From Heligmosomoides polygyrus polygyrus (taxonomy: Eukaryota; Nematoda; Chromadorea; Rhabditida; Heligmosomidae): 64,000 bases of DNA. Below the pieces are notes generated by a model that ran no database searches, was not told the DNA's origin, and saw only the letters and a program-made list of their open reading frames with translations. The stretch lies in contig OX377205.1 in assembly GCA_947396885.1 (NCBI GenBank), forward strand, positions 51,010,676 to 51,074,675. The letters run 5' to 3'. The translations under genes were made by a program, and so were the position numbers. Below are positions 29,210 through 42,082 of the stretch, in pieces (positions within the stretch are counted from its first letter, which is position 1; every line of letters begins with the position of its first letter).

Positions 29210-32200
29210 AACCTTACTTACTTACTTTGATACTTTGATGGTCCTTTTGTCGACTGGAGGTCTTCTCAGCGGGGACCACAACTCTTCCAGACCGCTCGAT
29301 CTCTGGCTGCTTGCATCCAGTGAGGCAGACTCCGCTCTTTGAAAGACCTTGAGAATGAGTCTGCCCATCGCGTTGGCGGTCGTCCCAGTGGTCTCTTATG
29401 GTCTCTCGGGAGCCATTCTGTGACACGGAGACTCCATCTATCGTCCTTTCGTCGAAGCAGGTGTCCGGCCCAGCGATATTTGGACTTCTCCATGTACTGC
29501 AGCGGGTCTGCTAATTGCGACTTCTCCCGTAGCTCCGAGCTTCGTAGGCCTTCTTGCCATTGCTGACGAAGGCTTGTCCTCAGAAGACATCTCTCCAGTG
29601 CACGATGCGTAGTTTGCATCGCTCTGGCGATTGTCTTGTTGTCGGGCCAGGTTTCCGTCGCGTAACACGTCGCAGGCAGTACAGAGGCATTGAATATCGA
29701 GGCCCTGAGGCTGGGATCCTTGACCTGATCGGTGACTTCGCGAATCGAACTGAAGGCTGCATATGCTGCGCGTCTCCTGCGGGCGATTTCAGGAACGAGG
29801 TCGTTATCCATGTTCAGCTCTCTTCCCAGATAGACGTAGGAGTCGACCTGTTGTAGAGCGACTCCATTTAACCTTACGAGTCCCGTGTCACACCACTGAC
29901 CATAAGTTGCGTTTTGGACATATTCATGTCCAATCCAATCTTCATACCTGCACATTGAGCTTGTTCAGCATCTCCTCAACTTCTGCCGTGCTGGTAGAGG
30001 TGAGAACAATATCGTCGGCGAAGCGAAGGTTGCTGATCCGTTTACCGTCCACAAGGTAGCCTTTATCGTCCCAGTTCAAGTCCTTCATGGCATCCTGGAG
30101 TGCCGCTGTGAACAGCTTAGGAGAAATCGTGTCTCCCTGCCGTACTCCTTTCCCGATAGGAATTTTAAGCCTTCGATCGAACAACTGGATGGTAATAGAT
30201 GTGCTCGAGAAGCATTAGTCGAGAAGTCGGATGTACGGCGATGGTATACCAGCATGCACAAGTGCGTTCAAAATGGCGTTGATTTCCACAGAGTGAACGC
30301 TTTCCGATAATCCACGAAGACAAGGACAAGTGGGAGGTGGTATTCGCGCTCCTCTCGAAGAGCTGTGAGACAGTCTGAATATGGTCCATGCAGGAGAAAT
30401 GCTTGCGAAACCCTGCTTGCTCCACTTGCTGATACTCATCCAAGCAACGTTCTATACGATTGAGCAGTATCTTGGTGAAGATCTTGGGGACAACCGAGAG
30501 AAGACTGATGGGTCGATAGTTGTTGATATCCTCCTGCTGACCTTTTTTGAAGATTAAAACTGTTTTCGACTCCTTCTATGAGTCCAGAATCCTACCAAGT
30601 CGAAGGTAGTGGTTGAAGTGCTTGGCAAGAAGTGAGCAGAGGACACTGCCACCCGCAAGGAGGTCAGCAGAAATGCCGTCCGGTCCGGGAGCAGTGCCTA
30701 GCTTCATCCTTCTGATGGCATGAGCAACTTCTGATTCCAGAATGGGAGGCACTCCCTCAGCTGGTCGCATCAAGCATTTCGGGACAGTGCTGGAAGAACG
30801 AAACAGATCTGTGTGCAATTCCTGAACGATGGTCTCCATCGCTCTTCGAGACGTTTGCGTTGTTCCATCCTTATCCACAAGGGCTGACATTATTGCCTTC
30901 TGGTCGCAGAGATCTCGTTTGCAGCGCTTTATGCTTGAACCTTTCCCAGTGGCTTCTAACAGCTTCAATCTTCTAGGCTTGAATGGACTCCTTCACTGCA
31001 ATTCGACAGGCCTTCGAGATGGTGACTTTTTACAGATGGGAAGCATTAGGATCCAGTTTAACAGCTCTTCTTTGCTCCAAGAGCTTAATCGCATGTGCGC
31101 TGAGTCTTAAAGCAGACGGTGATGTGGCTTCGCGAGAGCTGCTAGCACATTTCAACAGTCCTTTGGAGAGAAGGTCGTAATCTTCCGATGGATCTTCAAG
31201 AAGATTCCAATCGTAAGACTTTATTGTATATTCCAACTCCTCAGACTTGAATGTGGGGATCCTCACCGGTGCCGGTTTATGAGTGTCACGTTTGAGCATC
31301 TTCTTTCTGAGGGTCAGTTTCGGACGGACAAGACGGTGATCCGAGCCGGTGTCAAAGGAAGGCAGCACGGAGACGTCAAACAGACTCCAGCATCTGTTTG
31401 TAAGAACATGTTTGGTCTCCGAACGCGTTTCTCCATTTTGGGCTTTTCCAGGTCCATCGCCGGTTTGAAGGCTTCTTGAACATTGAATTTCCATGGTAGA
31501 GACGGCACCCTATAGGAAGTCTATCAGGCGCTCTCCGTTTTCGTTCCTTGAGGAAGTTCCATGTGGTCCTAGCCTCCATTCGTCGTGATCATTCGCACCG
31601 ACGATAGCGTTAAAGTCCCCAACGACAACTTTGTAGTAGCTCTTCTCGTCGTTAACAGTCCTTTCGAATAGCTTGTAGAATTCCTCCTTTTCTTCGTCTG
31701 TGGCCGCAGATGTTGGAGCCTATCCTTTATGATGGAGATGGTTCCTTGATCTTTGGTTTCCAGACGAAGAACAGCTACTCGGACTCATGATCTTGTGAGA
31801 GTCTACTAGGTGGTGCACTGTCGAATTGACGAGAAATCCAACTCCACCAATATTCTTTCTGTCCACCTTTGCTCCGATAATAAGAAGCTCGTTGTGGTCG
31901 GTCCTTCTTATGGTTTCCGTTCTGCCTTTCGTTTCCTGCAGGGCGATAACGTCGTATTTGATGTTGCGGCTTCTGTAAAGCAGTGTCCGAAGATCCTGCT
32001 CAGATGCGACCGAACGACAGTTATAAGTGCAGACGAATAGGCAGTTTCCGTGTCGTGGTGGGAGGGAGTTTCCGGTAGTCCGATTCCAATGACGTCTGAT
32101 AGTTTAACTCCGAGATTAGATGGCCTCTCGCCGGAGGTGGATGCAACCGACGGCGTAGAAGTCCACCTCGGCGCGCGGAGGACTGGGGCGCGGGTTCAGT

Positions 32201-32345
32201 TGTTTGAGTCGTGGCGGTGGTCTGGTTACTCACATGTTCCTGGCCAGGGATACATGAGAGCCGCCCATACACGACAAAGCATCGTGTACTGCGTGACCAT
32301 TTGTGCCGTTACCATCACTAAGTGATGTTCACCCCTTCACCGCGA
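29210..32345 (-). mobile_element. RTE-clade non-LTR retrotransposon, broken
   Basis: Minus-strand element. Its endonuclease part (about 32030-31300) shows ALQETKG, VVVGDFNA and GSDHRLVRPK. The reverse transcriptase part (about 30970-29270) shows MKLGTAPGPDGISADLL, IGKGVRQGDTISPKLF and the catalytic FADD (near 30015). The C-terminal part has SYVYLGRELNM and KYRWAGHLLRRKDDRWS. At least five frameshifts or stops break it. It ends in a short CAAAGTAAGTAAGTAAG-type tail at 29217-29235, as RTE elements do. Similar elements are known from hookworms. Confidence 0.85.
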
Positions 32346-33315
32346 TGAGGTGGCACATGAAGGGGCCTTATGAACCGACCTTACTTATAGAAATATCGTC
32401 CATCTTTTTCGAAACTGTCATCCATCGTTCCAGCAGGAAATGGATACCGTGGCGATAGGAATCCGAGGGTTTCGATTTGGAAAAGTGGCGAAGGTTGGAC
32501 CTGATATCTGAGGCCGTATGCTCGTGTTCCCTCATTGGGGGAAATCCAGTCAATATCAGCATATCTTATCACGCCCCAATCAGGGATGGGCGGAAATTTT
32601 GAAACTTTTCCCAGAAAACAGAAAACAGAAAGTCGCTTTTGTCAGGAAACAGAAATCAGAAAACAGAAAATTTTGCAATTACCAGATGACACAATAATTC
32701 CACCCAAAGATCCATTTTTCCAGCAGCGAATGCTTTTGCATGACTAGAAGTGTGGTCGAGGGCAAGCGTTTTAACATGTAGGCGTTTATAAAAATTTCTA
32801 GTACATTTAATATTCAATACAATCATCAAATTGTAAACCTTGACTCAGAGATCCTAGGATTCTCCACATTTGATGTATGCAACATTATTCATCAGCTCCC
32901 ACTCACAGCTAAAGCCATAACAATTACATCAATAACCGCAATATTTACTACGAGTGTTTCTTTGTAAAATAAATTCTTCGGTTCATCCAGGTTAGTTAGG
33001 GCTAGAGAAGAGATGTACAAAAAAGAGTGGCTTATAAATAATGAATTTTACCTATCACATTCATATTAATATACAGTGGTTCAAGGCTCACTGATAGAGT
33101 CCAGAATGCAGGTGTAATCACAAAACAGACAAATTGCTAGATTAAAGGTCCAAATTGTTTAATAAATAGAATTTCAGTGTGACTTCGGGGCTGTCAGTAC
33201 GACAGCTTTTAACTGAAAGTGTTTTCTTGAGTGAGTAAACACTATAGAATGAGGATCAAGCATATACCCTCTCCATCATGTTATTATTATCACTCATCAC
33301 ATAAACATATCATAT
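32346..33315. other. no gene seen
   Basis: Contains CAGGGATGGGCGG (32581) followed by AAACAGAAA words, which resembles a hAT end. No opposite end was found. The rest is AT-rich. Confidence 0.4.
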
Positions 33316-34470
33316 TACATCTCAGTGGAAAACCAGCAAGACCGTCTTGCTGTACAAGAAGGGAGACGTGCACGACATTGGCAACTATTGCCCGATCTGC
33401 CTGCTGTCCGTAGTAAGTTGCTCAGTCGAGTCATCCTGAATAGGATCAGCAGAACGCTGGACGAAGGACAGCCATGTGATCAAGCAGGATTTCGAAGAGG
33501 ATTCAGCACGATCGACCACAGACACACCATTACGAAGCTCATCGAAGTGTCGCGAGAGTACAAGCTGCCGCTGTGCCTTGCGTTCGTCAACCTGAAGAAG
33601 GCATTCGACTCCGTCGAGACTGAAGCGGTCGTCGAAGCCCTGCTCACTCAGGGCGTTCCTGCTCAGACATCAGAGTCCTTCGAGAGCTGTACAGTGGATT
33701 CACTACCAAGATTTCACCATTATACTAATGACGTTGTCATCAACGTGAAGAGAGGGGTTCCACATGGAGAAACCATATCCCCAAGGCTGGACTTGGACGT
33801 TGGAGTGCAGCTGAATCTTTCGATGACAATGTTTGTGAGGAACGGACAAGTTTCTGGTGCTCAGTTCTGTCTCGACGGAACGAAACCCGAGTGTTCCAGC
33901 TACGTGTATCTGGGTCGTCAAGTCAACATGGCTAACGACCTAGCGCAGGACCTGGACAGCAGGAAACGAGCGGCTTAGTGAGCTCTCAGGAGCGTCGAAG
34001 AAGTTGTGAAGAAGACGAAGAACGTCCGACTCCGTGTCCATCTACTCAGCTGCACTGTTCTTTCTGTCCTGACATACGACTCAAAGACCTGAGCCACACG
34101 AAAGCAGGATAAGCGTCGCGCAGCAAGGAATTGAGAGGACGATGCTCGGAGTGCCACGGCTCACGCAAGTGAGAGAAGGACCCGTAGTTCCCAGCTTCGT
34201 CGACGTTCGAAGATAAGAGATGCTGCAGCATTGACCAATTTGTTGAAAATTAGGTGGACCGGCTACATAATACGGTTCACCAATACCCGCTGGACGAGAG
34301 CCGCCACAGCCTGGATTCTTCGGGATGTCAAGAGAACGCCAGGACGCCCACAAGGACCTATTGGAGCACTCTGGCACGAGACAAGGACGAAGGGAAACGC
34401 TGCTGGCGCACGCTCGAGCAATTCGATGATCTACGGAACGACAGATGATACAGGTGATACATGAAAATTT
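33316..34470 (+). pseudogene. decayed RTE reverse transcriptase fragment
   Basis: The reading frame changes repeatedly, but RTE blocks remain: KTVLLYKKGDVHDIGNYCPI, GFRRGFSTIDHRHTITKLIE, FVNLKKAFDSVETEAVVEAL, VKRGVPHGETISP, SYVYLGRQVNMANDLAQD, and a late GRPQG-type basic region. The catalytic YADD region is deleted or scrambled. It is not functional. Confidence 0.8.
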
Positions 34471-34529
34471 TTGTGTATCACTACCGTGCATCACCGAAAT
34501 CAAAGCTAACCATAACCTTTTTGTCTCTT

Positions 34530-35345
34530 TCTAATTTTTTTATAGCTTATAGCTGTGAAGGCTGGCTACCCTATTTGAACACTCAGGTTAAGGTAGCAAA
34601 CGGCTCTTTCAATGTGAAGTGTTATCGTAAGGGTAGCTCCAAGAACATCATAGTCCATGCGAAATCTGCTCACCCTATGACTGTGAAACGAGCTGTGCTC
34701 CGCAACATCTACAGAACGGCAGGGGTGTGTGCACGCGACATGAGGAGCGCAAGGAATCACTATGCTTGCTCACAATACTGCACGTTCCAATGGGTACGAT
34801 CCAAGACAACGAAATGATCGGATTGGATCTGGACGTGGTTTAAATGCGCGGGAAGTAAAATATGTCTCCAGTTACCCTTTATTTCTGAGGAGATCACGGC
34901 AGCTGTACGCCTATGCCTGGTGCGAGAAAATTTGGACGTTGATGTTGTGCTGGTCAACATGCCACGATACAACATCAAACGACTGCTAGTTCACAATAGG
35001 CTTTACGATCACTCATGTATAACGAGAGACTGCGTGATCTGCCCTTATGGAGGAAGTGGAGAATGGGCGCAGAAGGGTGTGGTTTACCAAAATCAGTGGT
35101 TAGGCTGTGGGAGAGTTGTATATTGGTTAAACAGGGAGAGCGCTAAGCGCTCCCATCAAGGAACATCTTGCTGGTAGGGAAAAGCGTAGTTTGGTAACTC
35201 CACTCGGTACCGCGGAGACGATTTTAACATAAAATGCACTGTGTTGCTTCCTGAAAGTGAAATCGGTCCCAGAAAGGCCCTAGAGGCCTTCTCGATCCGC
35301 GAACGTAATCCAACAATAAATAATTGAAGTGAGTGCATTTCAATC
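34530..35345 (+). pseudogene. decayed Penelope-like fragment (RT end and GIY-YIG part)
   Basis: PYLNTQVKVANGSFNVKCYR, KNIIVHAKSAHPMTVKRAVL and later RLLVHNRLYDHSCITRDCVI and CPYG match the Penelope-like copy at 43091-43980. The YIG endonuclease core is not preserved. The RT catalytic part is absent. Confidence 0.8.
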
Positions 35346-36129
35346 ACTAGTGACTTTTGCTGTTCATCCCGCTGTGCGAACTCTGAAAAGGTGCAATCTA
35401 TACGCTTAACATCAGTATGGATCCGCAGTTGGTAGGTCTCAGTTGCTCAATGGTGATCACATAACTGAGCATTCCCTCAGCACTCGTGGAACAACGGTGA
35501 GTTCGGTTTGCTTCAGTGAGATCCCGCTTGACAATCGTAGGAAACATTAAAACTGACAGAGCTGGAGAAGGACGCCGAGATGAGTTTCCGGTAGGTTTCG
35601 AACTTCTTTCAGGCTTTTGAGGACGACGAAGTTGTCAAAACGTCAGGCCGAATAAAGTTGTTCCACTATAACAAACCTGAGTGACACAGAAGCATTAAGC
35701 CTATTCTGACAATATGCCCAGATCTTATGTAAACCGAACATGGAGAATTCTGGTTTTTGTTGCGTATAGTTACGACGTGTCCTCACTAAACCGTGCGCGG
35801 CTCACTGGGGAAGCTCTCGTTAGTTGCTATATCGATACGCATCGGTTGTAATGTTCTCTACATGTCTTGCAAGTACTTTTAATTTATAACCTTATTTACG
35901 AACATGATATTTGTCCTTTGGTCCATCTCTAGGATGAGTTGTCGGGGAAATGGCAGCAATGCGATAAATAACGCAAGGTGGATCAAAAATGCTACGGTTT
36001 GTAGCAGTTTGTAGCATTATTAAGTTGAAAGAAGAGCGTTCACTATAGGAACCCAAAAATAGATCTGCACATTCTGGAGGTGTATTAAAGCAACAGAAGT
36101 CGCTCATATTCGCAAATGAGTTCACTATC
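35346..36129. other. no gene seen
   Basis: No transposon protein, RNA gene or paired splice sites recognised. Confidence 0.35.
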
Positions 36130-37110
36130 ATCGCCTATCTTCTGCGATGATGGTCAAGCAGGGAGAGGTTAGAGGCGTGACGCTACCATACAGCGGACGC
36201 ACGGCAGTTCTCGCTCCACCTGTACATAGACCAGTTGGTCTCTCAATAAACTCTGCCTCATCTCTTGTACTCGCCATTACATCCACTGAACCACCGCATT
36301 ATTAGGGCGTATAAGTCCTACGTCGTATCGTCGTAAACATTTGGTGCAACGGCCTAACAAGCCTAAGTCTCCCGTGTCAAAGTGTAACAGCTTTGGGACC
36401 TGGAGCATAAAGCCTGCCGAATATAAGACCGCATTCTCTGAATCCAAGAGAATAAGTCCCCCGTTAAATACCTGGAGCACAAAGTCGATTCTATTCACGA
36501 TCGCACTTTCTAAGTAAGAAAGTTAGGTCTCCCGTACGCTAAAAGTACCTGGAGCAGCCTCTTCCCTTCGTCGCTAACAACACTGAAGGAGAATTTTAAA
36601 AAATGGCATTCCATTCAAGGAAATTAGCAATCATATTGAGCTCAACCACGCTTCGTGATTTAGTAACGCGCTACAAAGGGCATATAATTAGCCTAAACTG
36701 CACAATTCAAAGTGACTCTAACTGTGAGAAATGGAAGTCTACCATAGATCGTTTGGAAGAGTACATAAGAGAATTAAAAGAGGGTGAACAACGCCTTCAA
36801 AAACTTTTTATCGAGTTAAGGGATGAGTATATGAACTGCAAAGATAAAGAAGAGAAAAAAAGAGTTAATGGTTGAATTAGAAGAAATTGAGCGAGAATCT
36901 CAACTGCATGTCACTGCAGAAGCCGTCGACCTTACATATAGTTTAAGGGCACGTGTTGACGAGTTAAGGTGCAGTAAAGAAAGGGAAGGATTCCAATTTA
37001 GGCACTGCTTTCAAAATAATAGTATAGTTGCTGCCGCAGTTCCAACACCCTCAGCGTTTCAAAGTAGCCAATCGAATTCGAAAACACTGAAGCTAATACC
37101 AGTACCGTAA
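36130..37110 (+). pseudogene. LTR-retrotransposon 5' remnant with gag-like ORF
   Basis: CTCTCAATAAACTCTG (36239-36254) looks like the polyadenylation region of an LTR. A ~350-base leader follows, then ATG at 36603. The 90-codon ORF is Lys/Glu-rich and coiled-coil-like (WKSTIDRLEEYIRELKEGEQ), as at the N-terminus of Bel/Pao gag proteins. It stops at 36873-36875, and a second frame continues from 36868 (MVELEEIERESQLHVTAEAV). Nothing of pol follows. Confidence 0.5.
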
Positions 37111-37219
37111 CAGTGCAGCTAGCGAAAATGCAGGCTGGTCAAGGAGTACACCGCTCCATAGAGGCTCCGGAGGTGTCTACCAAAACTTTTTGGTAATTCT
37201 GAGGAATTTTCAGGGTATT

Positions 37220-38400
37220 CGGCAGAATGAAAAAGCGAAAACGGTGCCCCAAGGGCGGTCAGCGAGCTTTCCGTGGCATTTTCCAAAGTGACCTATTGAG
37301 GGTTGTAGAGGATTGTTTGTTAAGCACCGTAGCAGTTTTCAGGCTTCCTGCAGATATCTGGGTAGGTCAAAAATTGCAAAAACGGTATCACATCAATGCC
37401 AGCCAATGAAGCAAAGCTGACTTATGGGACTGTTATGTCGTGGTTAGAACCTAACCTGGAAAATGGCCGGAAAACTTTTCACCCCAGAAAGAAAACAGTT
37501 CGGATGCCGTTATGGTACCCTGTGTGTCGCGGCAAGCACCAGCTGATTTGAAGATGCCACGCGGGACCACCAGCTGCAGCTACTTTTTCATGAGTTCTCA
37601 CCCGCGAGACTCAGACGGAAAAAATAGTGCATTCACAGCTCACCTACAGTGTCTCCTTCTTTGAAAACAGAAAGTACAAGACGTCTCTATTGTATTCTAG
37701 AAGGACCGCCCTCGCGGTCTCAATCTTGTTGAGTTCCTCCACCCTGCTAGCTCGCCTTTAGTTGTACAATTACGAATAAACGGATTATTAAATAATTTTG
37801 TGTCAGAGGCAACGGAAGCCCGCACAGTGTGAACTGTGTATTGCAAACATTGTTGCTGTGTGTGTTTGTATTCAAATCGTATCGTCTAAGTTAAAATAAA
37901 GTTTTAATGCCAGTACAACACATCGCCGTTTTCGAGATGCACATTGTATGGACAAAACTGAGGTGAGCACAGCATTGTGGAATCCCAACCTGCGGATCTG
38001 AACCCCTAACGCCTTTCCTTCAATTTCGACCCCGTCCTTGCTCGACCACGCAGTCGGTGCCTCCTTAGCCGTGAGCGACGTACCTCAACGTTCCACCTCG
38101 GTTACTCTACTGTTAACAAGCAAATTGAGAGGTCGCTGTAATTCCGCTATCGTTCCAGCCTCAAGCCTTTTGCGGGTTAGATTCTAACCACGATAGGGCA
38201 GTTCGAGATGATAGCTTTGCTTTATCGGCTCGCACTGAAGTGAGACGGATTTTCGCACTTTTTGGCTTACCCAGGTGTCCGCAGGAAATTTGAAAACCAT
38301 TAAGTGCTTCTCACACAACCCGTACAACCCTCAATAGGTCACTTTCAAAATTCCACGGGAAGTTCATTGATCTCCCTTGTTAAAGCACTTCGTTTTTATA
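37220..38400. mobile_element. foldback element with ~245-bp diverged arms
   Basis: 37220-37475 and 38155-38400 are inverted copies. Shared words include AAAGTGACCTATTGAGGGTT (37275 and, inverted, near 38340), ATCTGGGTAGGTCAAAAATT against its inverse at 38260-38280, and TCGTGGTTAGAACCTAACC against its inverse near 38180. The 680-base centre has no recognised gene. Confidence 0.75.
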
Positions 38401-39284
38401 GTAATTCTCCCAGAACGCGAATAGCTCAACTCACCGGTCCAAGTATCCAAGTGTGCCATGTCTTCGCTTCTGAGGCACCAAAAGTACAAGCTCAAAGGAA
38501 CTGGGGAGAATTCCCAACAGTTCATACAGTCGGACCCCGATCTCGAAAGACGACCCTCGATTTCTTTGAAGACTTAATTTACCTACTCAATAAGTGAAGA
38601 CATTCTTTGAAATTCTATAAAATTCTAATTTTCGAAAAAAAGAGATTTAAAGCTTATTCTAGAGAGCAGAAAGGTGGCCATTTTTTGTGTTATAGAAAGA
38701 GATTACACCATGCCCTCGTTTAAGACGTCGCGATGGTTGATTGGTTGCGAAACTTCTGATTGCATGCAGTTTTACACCTGTAAACTACACAACAAGAGCA
38801 TTTATAAAGAGCATACATATCTTCACTTTGATGCCTCATGAAAGCATCATTTATACTGCCATTCGAAGAAAAAACGCGAGGAGCTAATCGAATGCATGGC
38901 GCGATCCACTTTAATGCAATAATGATTGCTGCCTTATTGCGTTTCAAAACGAAATTAAATCTATAACATTTCTCTAAAGATAAAAATGCTTAAAAAACTA
39001 TTACACTGATTCGGGTAGGGCAACTAAAAATTTTAAAGAAAATTGAACAAAAATTTCCTTGAACAAAAAATTATTCTGCTTTCCTTTCAGATCCTCTAGT
39101 TTGACCGAAAGACGGTCGTTTTAATGGAAGACGTTCACTCTGATTTCAAAAGCAACACGTTTGTTTAGATTAATGTCCAATTCGACGTGAGAAGTGTCAG
39201 ATTTGACGTGAGAATGATAAAAACAAGGTTCCTATTATTGATCTTAGACTATCAGATATACTGTTATCATTAACTTTCTATTAA
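38401..39284. other. no gene seen
   Basis: AT-rich DNA without recognised features. Confidence 0.35.
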
Positions 39285-39337
39285 TATGAATACCAAAGTG
39301 ATGTAACTGACGAACCAAGATTAGTACAGATCCTTTA

Positions 39338-39380
39338 TTCCGGCTAACGTTTCGGCGTAACCGCCTTCTTCAGAGCCTGG
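39338..39380 (-). ncRNA. hammerhead-like motif, left arm
   Basis: Inverse copy of the motif at 44167-44211: on the minus strand CTCTGAAGAAGGCGG, TTACGCCGAAACG and TTAGCCGG. The insertion point lies at its helix I. Confidence 0.5.
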
Positions 39381-40931
39381 AAATGTAAGGCCGGCAGCAG
39401 AGTCTTGCGGGTGCCGCGGACCCGCCATCACAACGGCGGGTGGTGCGGCGCCGCAAGGGCTGCTGTACGCAACACTACGTACTTTTGCCGGCAGTTACGA
39501 CCTCTAAGAATGTCAGAAATGAAGTAAGCAGAACGCTTTTTCTTTTGTGAAGGAGCGTTTTCTAAGTCAAGTTAGGAGATCTTGAATTTAAGCCCCGAAA
39601 TCTAATAGAACACTTCTTATAACTCAACAGTTCTGTGCCATTTTGCGCTTGCTCTCATTTTTGTCGTTGTACCTTCGCTAAAATTTCCTCGTTTGACAAG
39701 CAGCTGGAAGATAATGTGGTAGCCCTTGTGATGACCGCATTCTCTCCGATGCCTTATTAAGTTCGATAGGTCCGTCCGATGCAGTTATACCTCGTACTAA
39801 AAAGAACTGTCTGATTTCTTGTTGCATTTCTGTGCAAGGGTTTTCCTTAAACCTCAGACGACTAACTTGTGACTGGAAGGTTACGGAGATTTTCCAAGCA
39901 ATAAAGGTTACCTAATATCGTGCTAAGCTTTCTTGCGTTACATTTTGAGTGCAGGATTCCATACACCTCCATTTGTCGACCCTACCGGTGATTATATTGT
40001 TGGTTGTTAAGCTTCTTTATGGACAGAGATTATGCACCGACCTACTATATCCCTAGCATGTAGATTCGTTTCAGAAAATGTTTAGAATAGATGAACCATA
40101 ATGGACACCCTTCTGTCACGCCCTCCGGCGGGTCTCACCCGCAGCACCTGGCGCTGCGGGTGAGAGCCGCCGTGAACTGCGGCAGCCCTCGGGGACCTTT
40201 GCGTGCGGCGGCTCCGCGACAACTCGTCCGCGCCGCGGCTTCCACCACAGTGGCAGCGTGGGTGCCTTTGCGGCGGGAGCGATATAGACGAGTTCTCGGG
40301 GTGCTGCCGCGGGACTCTGTAGAGGCCCTAAGATCCCAAACTCGCTCGGTCCAGCTGCACCGCGTGTGTTGTGTGAATGCACACAAACACCGCATTTGAC
40401 GACACCGCCCTAGAAATGCGCCTCAGCACACGTGAGCTGCGTTAGCGCCGACGTTGGCATTCGATCGATGCTCTTGTGTGCCCGCGGTGGCCTGGCTGCC
40501 AGACTTGTCGTGGCGCAGTGGGTAGAGGGGCGGGTTCAGGATTGGAGGTCGGGGGTTCGGTTCCTTAGCATGGTGGTGTTTTTGCATTTCATTCAACTGG
40601 CTGGATGAGGTTCAGGGGTTTTAACGTCTACACAATTTTCAGGCGTTTTCTGCTCATTTCCCAGCTGTATGCTTCTGCAGAACCCGGCTGCAGACCTCCC
40701 CTGAGCGAGGAAAGCGGTTTAACACGAGCAGCTTGGATCGCACCCACCCTGGAGTCCCTTCCCTAGCCTGATTCAGCGCTCGAAGAGCGCAGAACCCAGC
40801 TGGGAACTCCCGCTGATCGGGGAATGCAGTTGAAGGGCGATTTTTGGACGACGCCGTCGAATTCAGTGTGTTGTGTGCATTCACACAACACACGCGGTGC
40901 AGATGGACCGAGCGAGCTTGGGACCGTAGTG
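39381..40931. mobile_element. 1551-bp insertion splitting the left Penelope arm
   Basis: Flanked by CCTGG on both sides (39376-39380 and 40932-40936), which is present once in the uninterrupted right arm. It is GC-rich at 39400-39480 and 40120-40330, with a hairpin CACCCGCAGC/GCTGCGGGTG at 40137-40163. It contains a tRNA-like sequence, a 113-bp-family module (40672-40830) and an inverted repeat near its right end. It has no protein and no clear terminal repeats of its own, so it may be composite. Confidence 0.6.
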
Positions 40932-40945
40932 CCTGGAAGAGTCAA
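40322..40945. repeat. inverted repeat within the insertion
   Basis: CTCGCTCGGTCCAGCTGCAC with CGCGTGTGTTGTGTGAATGC (about 40342-40382) is mirrored by GCATTCACACAACACACGCG with GTGCAGATGGACCGAGCGAG (about 40877-40917). The arms are about 75 bases, with a few differences. Confidence 0.8.
40505..40566 (+). repeat. tRNA-derived SINE-like promoter sequence
   Basis: TGGCGCAGTGGG (40511-40522) is a perfect A box and GGTTCGGTTCC (40554-40564) is a one-mismatch B box, 31 bases apart as in a tRNA. The arms do not fold as a complete tRNA, so a tRNA-derived SINE or pseudogene is likelier. Confidence 0.6.
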
Positions 40946-41973
40946 GTTGAGTTTGAAAAACCATCCGTCCAAGAGTCATTTCAGACCACAGCGGTGAATC
41001 AGAGACTGGTAGGAGAGGGAGACGAAAAACGAGGAGGTAGCACAAACAGTCCAGTGCAGATGGGCGAACGGTACCCCTTTTAAGGCGACACATGAGGAGA
41101 TGAGGTCACCTTCGATTCACCCTCCTAGCGAGCCTCTGGCAGACTGTCCTCCGGTTCGAGACCACAAAGGTCAACGCGTAGCGGTGATACAGGAGCCAGC
41201 TCCTGTATCACTGCTACGCGTTCCTCCTTCCTGTTTATCGTGGGGTTCCTAGCATCAATCCACAGCGCTTCTAGCGTTTTGCGCGCCGAGATCTCGAACT
41301 CGCGTGCCAATATCGTCACCGTCACGTCAATGCCCGCGCCATTGTGACATCGTAGTCTGTGCTCACCCAACGGACCGGCGATATCGCACCTACGAAGCAT
41401 GCCCAAATGCTCTTTAACGCGCTCCCCAAGGGGTCTACCCGTCTCGCCAATGTACTCGCCGTTGCAACCCGTGCATTTTATAAGGCATACCACACCTGAG
41501 ACCATGCAGTCTCCCTCCTTACCGAATGGGCAGATAATACGCTGGCGAGTCTTACAGCAGGAATCGTATAGTCGATTCCTAACGAGACGTGCCTTGAGAT
41601 TGGCCGGCGGAACCTCGATTATGCGGACCGTCCTATCAAGACCATCTTTGCGAATGCAGTTTCGCACTTCGGTACTGAAATCATCCGAGACAAAAGGCAC
41701 CTTAAAAGGAGTTTTATTGTCGCTCTGACGTCTCGCTGCCATTGCCGGTGTTTGATGACCTTTAGCCAGGATCTGCTTGTTATACTCGTTGGACACCGCG
41801 ATTCGAGATGCCATTTGCAATGACCTGACTTGAGATCGCTGTCTGAGGACACCGCCGCCGCCGTTCGGAACATGTTCTTAATCGTGGCTCTCTTCGTTTG
41901 AGATGGATGAGCAGACCTGAAGTGCACGATGATGTTCTTACTATTGGGCTTACGATACCACTTAGTATGGAAT
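40932..41973 (-). pseudogene. inverted partial Penelope copy with GIY-YIG frame
   Basis: Nearly identical to the inverse of 43127-44173. The frame 41125-41820 differs in only a few residues from that at 43285-43980. It has no reverse transcriptase and forms the left arm of the element. Confidence 0.85.
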
Positions 41974-42082
41974 CAGCAGTCAGCTGATCTCGGCTAACAG
42001 CGCGCCTTTACCGGCGCCGCCTTTCCCACGTTCGTTTCTAAGTGCGCAGCCACCAGATCGGGCGATCGATACCAAGTTCCGC

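Noticed and set aside
32581..32670. Possible hAT element starting CAGGGATGGGCGG
   Set aside because: No opposite end or 8-bp duplication found.
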